From: Grifola frondosa | Lineage: Eukaryota > Basidiomycota > Agaricomycetes > Polyporales > Grifolaceae | Direction: 5' to 3' | Length of the DNA stretch: 64,000 bases | Assembly (NCBI GenBank): GCA_001683735.1 | Contig: LUGG01000004.1 | Coordinates: forward strand, 1,674,001-1,738,000 | Part shown: positions 56,809-64,000 of the stretch, piece after piece | Layout: the number at the start of each line of letters is the position of its first letter | Position numbering within the stretch: the stretch's first letter is position 1 | Program-made: the position numbers and the translations under genes | The notes under the pieces: model-generated | The model's database searches: none | What the model was told of the DNA's origin: nothing | The model's input: only the letters and a program-made list of their open reading frames with translations

Positions 56809-59800
56809 TCAAATTATGTGAGCAGACATATAAAATATCAAAGGATACAAGCTAGAGCAAAGGCAGGAGGCCAAAGGATGGGAGACTGATAGGTGCATGT
56901 GTATGTTCAAAATCTGTGCTGGAACCTCTGGCCCTCTTTATTATCTCATATTTTCATAAATACTTCACTGAATTTATTCAAATTTTCATATCCAGGTTAT
57001 ACTCATAAAAGCTGTTTAAAATTCTCACAGTTTGAAGAAATTTTCAAAGTGACCTGGTTCCCAGGGTGACCTACTAACACTATATAACACACTCTGAACA
57101 ACTTTCTGAGGTCATTATGGGTGAAGAAATGAAGCAACACATGCCAAAGCCACTTTCAGAATAAACCAAATAGTCACGATCACGTGTGTCGCAATATGTG
57201 AAGCGCGAGAAAAATCCGTAAAGCGCTGGAGCGCTCTCTGCGAATAATACTTACACTGGTACCTCCACGAATCGATATATCTTGAACTTGTCGCCGTGTG
57301 GTCAGCGCGAGACCACGACAAGCCCAGGCCAGCTGCAGCTTCAAATTGCGCACACAGAAGGCCATCAAAGTTTTACCTTCAGCCTCTCACATCGGTCGTT
57401 TCTCGCATCTAATGTTAGGGCGTTCTAGGACCTCGGGAACAATTGCACGTCAGGAAGACATAGTATTGGGACTGACATACCGCTTCCAGCGTTAATGTCG
57501 TACGTACCACATCTGCTCGTGTTGTGGCTAGTGCTACTAACCGTCCTAGCAACACGGAACGACGCCGAGCTGGCCTCCTGCCGCGCGGAGTGACCAAGGC
57601 CGACTGTCTAGACGTCCATATAATTTTGTATCGTCTGCGCCAGCGGAGGGGAAATTGCGCGTCGGGACGGCAAGCAGGACCTCGGGGAGCGCCTCACACA
57701 GATGCTCCTGCAACGCAATCATTCGGCGCTGAGTCATTGTGTGCTACTTATGAGAGTGGCTCCGAGGGCTGATAGAGGCGTGCGCTGACGCGGCATCAGC
57801 GCGCTGTCGCCGCTCCTGTGTATCGTAGGCTTCCTAAGCGCGGCGCTCCTCACCGCGACGTGTAAACCCACCAGCCAGAGATGGAGTTATTGGCAGGTTT
57901 TGCGGCACTCGTGATATGTGGATACTTAGACGGGATGCGATGATCCGGGCGCTGACGACCGGTGCGAGATATCATATGTTTTTCGTGCGCTCCTGCAACG
58001 GATACTGAGGCGTGTGTTGGTGGCGACCCATCATGATAAAAAATCATAATCATTTGATTCTTTCTCTGTGCAGACAACAACTCACACGGAATTCCTCCCA
58101 CTGATCCGGTCCCGCAGGCTCTCGAACGCGTCCGCGCGGAGACAAGTACACGGTACACGGTACGCCTCCCAGGATCATCCCTCCCATTATTCAACAAGTG
58201 TTCCAGGCGCAGGCGACCCCCGCACAGCCCGCTCGCTCCCGCGGATTATTCGGGGCCCAAAATACTTATCCACACGTCGTGTCCTTCTCGCGGGATGACA
58301 GAACAACGTACACCGTATCGCGCACAACGCCGAAGAAGCTCGGGCGATCAGCGGAAGACCCGCGGCCCGACAGAACGGAGACTATACGGTGGGCCTGCGC
58401 TATAACTTGCTAGGCTGGCGCGCGGCTGTGCGGGCCAGTTCTCCGCGCGAGCGCGGGGCGGCGGAAAATGCTCGGGCAGCGTACCTGACATCGTTGCGCT
58501 GCGCCGATTCCGGGACGCAGCGGCGGTTCTGGCGAGGGTGGGTGAGTGTTGCGTGGTGATCTCGTCCTGCACAACACTGGGTGACTCTCCCATCGGGCCA
58601 GGGCGTGTGTGTGTCGCCACAAATGTGTCTTATCGTCGACGCCTGGATACGTGGAATACGCGCGCACGTCTTATCGCGTTACGACACTCCGCGGGATCCT
58701 ATGTATGTGTCAGGTCTGGAACGCGCAAGCAAGTCCGTGTCCAGAGAGGAGCGGGAATACCTAACATGCGCATTTGTAGAACCTTGCCTGACATAAAGCC
58801 CAGCTCTGACGATCGTAAAACGGAAGAAAGAAAAAGTGCATATCCTCTCCTCTTCGGTGCAGACGGGTGCCGGTGCGAGCCACAGCGTGCGTGCACGCGA
58901 TACTTGCTTACTCCACGACAGTTCACGGATCTCATACACGCGCGGGATGAGACAGATATGTCCGCCCGAGAAGGCGAAGATCATCGGCTGCGCCGTCCAT
59001 CTATATTTGCCCGCTATTTCTGGCTCGCAGGAGGCGAGGTGTGGCGCAGTCGGCGTCCAGCCATCCGTATTCGCAACAAGATCGATCACTACACAACCAG
59101 CACAACATCTCCCGTCGACGACCCCAAATCAGTACTTTACGGAAAGTGGACCTGTTGCGACGCACGTTGGATCTATCTCCGGGAGTGATTCCCGGCCCAG
59201 ACGGGGCCGCGGCCGCAGATCTCATATCCGGGCGATCAGCGCACGCCGCGGCTTCCGCTCCCAGCGCCGTATACCTTTTGTAGAGATGTCTTCCGGTGAG
59301 TATTGCGATTGTTTCTCGCGGAGGGCAGCAGCGGCGTCGGATGGGTTGCTCAGGTGACGCAGGCGTGGCCACGAACGTGGGCTGTATATTGCGCTGCTGT
59401 TGCTGGGGAACGTTCGGCACGTTGGCGTGGGCGGGCGCCCACAGGGACCCACACGATTCGGGTGTGGTCTTTTTTTTTTGGTGCGGGGACCCCGCGGGCT
59501 GGGGATGATGGATTGCAGGCGGGGGTGGGGTTGCATCCTTGCGGAAGGGCACCCAGCCTCGCGAACCAGGCATTTTCTCCCGCTCTATATTCGCTGGGAA
59601 CCCGTTATGACCAGCCTGGAACGGACGCGCTCGGAACTTGGTGTGTATGTGCGCTGCGGCCCAGTCGTTGCGAGATTTTTTACTGACGTTTTGGTGTGGT
59701 CGAAGGTTTGAGCTGCCAAGAGTGTATCGACAGTGGACGTGATCGATCATGCACCGTGTATCGTGCAAGGTCGTTGGTCCATCTTAGATCACTGATTGTG

Positions 59801-62396
59801 GTGGCATACGCACGGTGAGTTTGTGGCTCTTCTGTAAATGAGGTATCGAGCTGTGTGCGACGTTTCGCCGTGAACGTGAAGGCGATCATACCTTCGATTC
59901 AGGCGTGTGCGACCTCTTCGCGCTCACGAATCATAGATCCGGCAGCTATCGCTCAGCCCCCACGTGCGGGATTTTTGCTAATGTTCTGGTACCATGAAGC
60001 TGTAGGCCTCGTTTGAGAGACTATCGCCATGGTCGAGCGGCGAGCTCCGCCCCGTGCTTCGTAGATCTAGCCTTCGCATTCTCTGCTGCGTCGACCGTGA
60101 CTTTCAGACTGGAACATGGTCAGAGCTCGGCCCTCTCATGCCTAATCAGCGAACGGTCAGTCCATCGCTAAGTCGCTGACACGGATATGGACAGTTTGAG
60201 GCATTATCGCTAGGTTCTCCCACGTATGCCTGAATAGATCTTCGACCCCCCACCCCTCGAGGCTAGCAGGTGGACGCAGCACTGTTGGTTACTCCGGACT
60301 GCACACCTCTGAGGACAGCTCAATCTTCCCCAGGATACTCTGGCTTTCAAAAACTCGATCGGTAGTGCGCCTCGTCTTCGTCTTGGCCTTTCCACGATCA
60401 TTACCGCTCAGCGCTGCGCGACTAATTGGGCGCGGTTCCTACGGGTGACAGCAGACCAACGTCCTGCGTCTTTACGTATTTGGTACGTCTCCATCAGGCT
60501 GCCTTGTATTTGCAAATCGTTGGATTTTCACTAGCACCTTTGCGCCCCTCTTCTATCATGCTTCTATTTAATGGAGAGGCGGGAGTGTGTAGCCCCAGCT
60601 CCTTTGTTCACACGACTAATAGGCAGCATCCTCACGCGGAGCCCTCGTCATGCAACCACACATGCAGCCACGTCGTTGTGCATGAACGCTCAGCCTACTT
60701 CTTTCTGGCGTCAAATCCCCAAATCTCTTCTAACGGATCCGGAATGAAAAGGCATCCCCTATCTATTAGGGCTAGCTCCATCTGGAGTGGTACCACCGTG
60801 AGTTGCGTCTTAATGAGGTCTATACGCCTGACATGATGTTCCTCAGATTATCGACCGTCCTAAATATGCGACGCCAGAATCGATGTGGCATGATGCCCCC
60901 GGACATCCTGCACGACGACCGTGTGCTGCGTCTTGACATTGACCGGCTCCCAACGGGGTAATCCCGTTCTCTTGAAATCTAATCGTTATCGGTTGGGGCA
61001 CCGGGTCATTTAGACGACGGGCGGTTTGCTTTGATCGGACCCTCGGAAATGAACCTTCATCCAGCGTCGCACTTCCTACCGGTGCGCAGCTTGACATCGC
61101 ACCTATTTCACAACGCTCGTGCGATACTGCTGGCGATAATGAAGAGAAGTACTTGCATATCTAAACCCGTGGACGCGTGCGCGCTTCTCCATCGATCTGC
61201 CTTCGATAACCGACCCGTGATCTCCAGGGCTGTCTCGCGCTACCCGTTTTCACCGAATATTAACGTGCTGGTGCGTCAATCATTTGTCACCTGCCACTCC
61301 TTCTAGTATTTGCTGCGCTTGGCTGTGCGGAACGGTTTGCTGTGCTCGGGCGCTCTGGACGATGGCCTGGTTTATAAGGACCGGTGGAAGTCCAGCTGGA
61401 CGCCGGGTGTGGGGCTGCATCTCTGGCACTTTTGGAAACATCGTGGTTCGTGCCACGAAAAAATCGTTCTGCTTCTCATTACTTGTTGATGTGGGCACAA
61501 TACTTGCTTACTCGAGAATAGGTCCCGATGTTCACTTTTTTCATCGATGGACCTCGTTGCCCTTATATCAGTCGATTGTGAGCTCTAGATGTCCACTCAG
61601 ATCATATGTGGAGGTCCAAGCCTGTCCGAACACAGTCTCCCAAGCATCTCGGATTGGACAGAGCAGACACCTGGCAATATTGTAAGCGGAGAAATCAATA
61701 AAGGAGATGCGGCTGATTTCAACACCATCAATATGGCGAACATCGTTCCAAATCTTCTGTATATATATTTTTTAAATATTCACGACTGGCTGCATGATGA
61801 TACATGCTAGACGTGCGGTTGGAACTTGGTATGTGCGCTGCTTGCTGAGAATGATATGCCCCGCGTTACATGCAAAGTCACATGGCTCATTTTACGCCTG
61901 AAAAGTGCTTGGGATAACCGGATCAGCATTGAATAGCATGCGAACAATGTGTTCTTACTGAGATTTCATTGGTGCGAGCACAGACACAGTGGCACAACTG
62001 CGGTGATCATGATGTATTAGTGTACTGTAAAACGCTGCCGAAGTTTGAACGCGCATATCGAGTCACAGCAGGCCGACATGTGCGTCTCTCATTTCATCAG
62101 CTCTTGCCTTGCATAAATTGTGTGCAGCAAGGGTTAGCCAAATTCCATGTTCCACGTATGCATGTTCTCATTCCCCGCTGAAGTTTTCTCCGAAAACGTC
62201 GCCCCGCAGAATAATAAATGAGGAGTTGAGCGGGCCAGTATTATTACCGCTAACAATTCATGTGTACTTGATGAGCGCTGAGCGTCGAGCGGCGAGGATT
62301 GACGTGAGGTCTACATCACCACTGCGCATCCTAATTGGAGATATCTATCTCACTGCGCTGACTACTAGATTGATGGCCTGCGGCATCACGGTGGAG

Positions 62397-62402
62397 TATA
62401 AA
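62397..62402 (+). promoter_or_regulatory. TATAAA box of the glutathione transferase gene
   Basis: An exact TATAAA ends 78 bases before the ATG at 62481, a normal core-promoter distance. The intervening sequence has no ATG. Confidence 0.55.
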
Positions 62403-62480
62403 GCGGCTCAGTAAGAGAAATATAAGTGCAGTACAAGCATCCTCGCGTGTAGCTCATCCTTCAGACGAAGTTTCATAAGC

Positions 62481-63436
62481 ATGTCTCACGGAAAGCAATT
62501 CACCTTGTACACTCACAAGGCTGGACCGAACGGATGGTACGTCCCTCCAGCAAATACTGCATCTTCTGTATAATTGAACCGGAGATTATAACCGTCAGGA
62601 AAGTGGTCATCGTGCTTGAGGAGCTCGGACTGGCGTACGAGTCTCTTTATCTCGACTTGCATAAGGGCGAGCAAAAAGACCCTGAACACACCAAGTACAA
62701 TCCTAATGGACGCATCCCCACATTGATTGACCATGAACATGACGATTTCGTGGTGTGGTATGTTCAGAAGAAGGACTTCCGGTGAACATTCTGACACTGA
62801 TGGCGATCCGTAGGGAGTCCAATGCGATTATAGCATACCTTGTCGACAAGTACGATACCGAACACAAGATCAGTGTCGTGAAGTTCGAAGAGAAGATTAT
62901 CCAACTGCAGTGGCTATTTTTCCAGGCCTCTGGTCAAGGGTCAGTAGTACGAGAAGCTCGCAGAAGTGGCACTGACTTCTCGTTAGACCATACTTCGGTC
63001 AACTTGCGTTTTTTGTCTTCCATTCGAAGGAAAAACATCCGAGTGTGATTGAGCGATACAAGAACGAGATCATTCGTGTGTTCGAGGTGCTTGAGAGTGT
63101 CTTGGATAAACAGGAGTGGCTGATTGGAGGAAAGTGCACGGTGGCTGACTTGTCATTCTTGATGTGAGTAATGTCAGCAACATAGTGTGTCTTCGGACGT
63201 CTGACGAGTATATCGGCCTCTGTTTAGGTGGGACTGTGCGGCTCTTTCCATAGGAGTGTTGATTAACCATGAATTCGATCTCGAGAAGAATTTCCCCGCT
63301 GTTCACAAGTAAGTACTCATGCTTTAAATAAAATTTTCTGTGAATACTGACATTTGGCACGAGATGGCACACCGCCATGCTTGCACGGTATGCAGTCAAG
63401 AAGACACTCGCGGTGAAGGAGTCCCTTTCAAATTGA
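62481..63436 (+). CDS. Ure2-like glutathione S-transferase
   Basis: Conjugates glutathione to electrophiles or reduces peroxides; cytosolic detoxification. ATG 62481 (MSHGKQFTLYTHKAGPNGW) is followed by an intron, then VVIVLEELGLAYESLYLDLH and EHTKYNPNGRIPTLIDHEHD, the thioredoxin-like domain with its N-P-N-G-R-I-P-T core; the glutathione-contacting ESNAIIAYLVDKYD follows the next intron. The helical C-terminal domain reads IIQLQWLFFQASGQG, PYFGQLAFFVFHSKEKHP, RVFEVLESVLDKQEWLIGGK, CTVADLSFLMWDCAA and WHTAMLARYAVKKTL, ending KESLSN at 63434-63436. About 230 residues, six exons, intact. Motifs match the fungal Ure2p subgroup; involvement in nitrogen regulation as in yeast should not be assumed. 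Confidence 0.93.
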
Positions 63437-64000
63437 CAAGTCGAAAGCGGGGCGATAAAGCTAGCAATTTAAATTGTGTGAGATGATTAAATGCACTATG
63501 ACAGAATACTCGTAGAAGAGGACCCGGGCAACTTCCCTATGTGTTTCTCCGAAATTAGCATATTTGAGAGGCCGAAAATGGCCATTTTCTTCTCCATTTT
63601 TGCATATTTAACCCCTCGGAGGGCCCGCAAAACCGATTTTCTTATCTTATCTAGCATATTTGACGGTCGAGGCTGGACCGATCGAATTTTTTCAGTCAAA
63701 TTTGAGGGACCTTTGTGTGCATAAAATCTACACCAGTGTCAACTTTCGCTACGAAAACATGGACATAGCATGGTTGCGAGCTTGCATGCTGCTTCTGTCT
63801 GGCACATTTCCAGGATGCCGAAGGCTCAGATTTGAGTACCTGGCAGACAGGCTCCCAAGGCTTCTGATGCCGGTAGCTTGCCCGGATAACTTATTGTTTG
63901 GTTACATACTACACATAGGTTTCACGGGTGACGGATGCACAGTATTTACATTTTGCGAGATTTTGCGACTTTGTGCGAGCTCCGCACTGGATATTAAGTG
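63437..64000. other. 3' flank with repeated motif and palindrome
   Basis: No exon is supported. The motif gcatattt recurs at about 63558, 63602 and 63653, and gaaaatggccattttc (63574-63589) is a perfect 16-base palindrome. It looks like dispersed repetitive DNA cut by the window edge, but the family was not identified. Confidence 0.45.

Larger units (their letters stand above)
55216..62480. other. 7.3 kb gene-poor region
   Basis: No exon could be supported between the proline-rich gene and the glutathione transferase. Composition is mosaic: GC-rich to about 56.5 kb, distinctly AT-rich from about 56.6 to 57.1 kb, then mixed. Long open frames (for example 59001-59768 minus, 58538-59188 plus) overlap each other and lack motifs. 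Two inverted repeats are listed separately. No reverse transcriptase, transposase or long terminal repeat was recognised. Confidence 0.5.

Noticed and set aside
58538..59768. Open frames of 216 and 255 codons
   Set aside because: They overlap in antisense, lack recognisable motifs, and neither has a supported start context or neighbouring exon.
55216..62480. A transposon or retroelement in the gene-poor region
   Set aside because: No reverse transcriptase, integrase or transposase motif and no long direct or terminal repeat was seen by eye.

Overview
The window is nuclear DNA of a filamentous basidiomycete, most likely an Agaricomycete. The evidence is single-copy eukaryotic genes cut by many short introns of about 49-62 bases, compact gene spacing on both strands, an agaricomycete-style F-box family, and Ser/Thr-rich secreted proteins. 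No rRNA, tRNA, CRISPR array, bacterial operon or intact transposon was recognised. Species is not determinable; a polypore is a guess.

Layout. 1-6.4 kb: MOT1 (Swi2/Snf2 ATPase that acts on TBP), 5' end cut off. 6.6-9.2 kb: a Ser-rich single-span membrane protein and an alpha/beta-barrel protein with a clear TATA/CCAAT promoter. 9.7-11.7 kb: F-box gene 1. 12.2-14.2 kb: an agmatinase-family ureohydrolase with a signal peptide. 15.1-19.4 kb: PAN2 deadenylase. 19.6-20.9 kb: an Lcp5/neuroguidin rRNA-processing factor. 21.4-22.1 kb: a small orphan. 22.4-23.8 kb: a two-cupredoxin, probably GPI-anchored surface protein. 24.3-25.9 kb: a T5orf172/GIY-YIG-like protein. 26.2-26.8 kb: PDCD5. 27.5-32.5 kb: NOT4/CNOT4. 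32.7-35.0 kb: a small membrane protein divergent from RAD18. 36.2-37.3 kb: a GNAT acetyltransferase with two apparent GC-AG introns. 37.9-38.5 kb: a single-span membrane protein. 39.1-41.1 kb: F-box gene 2, paralogue of gene 1 on the other strand. 42.7-43.6 kb: a single-span protein. 44.1-45.6 kb: HAT1. 48.3-51.3 kb: a large orphan. 53.0-55.2 kb: a proline-rich low-complexity protein. 55.2-62.5 kb: a gene-poor stretch holding an AT-rich island with a near-perfect hairpin. 62.5-63.4 kb: a Ure2-like glutathione S-transferase.

How they fit together. Most genes are housekeeping: transcription (MOT1, HAT1), mRNA deadenylation and quality control (PAN2, NOT4), ribosome biogenesis (Lcp5) and DNA damage tolerance (RAD18). 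Between them sit lineage-type genes (F-box pair, cupredoxin, Ser-rich and orphan proteins). Nothing indicates a biosynthetic cluster.

The strongest unexpected pattern is technical or evolutionary: at least eight otherwise well-conserved reading frames break by what looks like one base, often next to a short homopolymer. Two of these are in MOT1, a gene expected to be essential. Base-calling or assembly indels explain this best. No convincing new biological system was found. The best leads are the GC-AG introns, the MCB boxes in the RAD18 divergent promoter, the in-frame 54-base minisatellite, the hairpins in gene-free DNA, and the zinc-ribbon-like motif that follows the F-box in both F-box paralogues.
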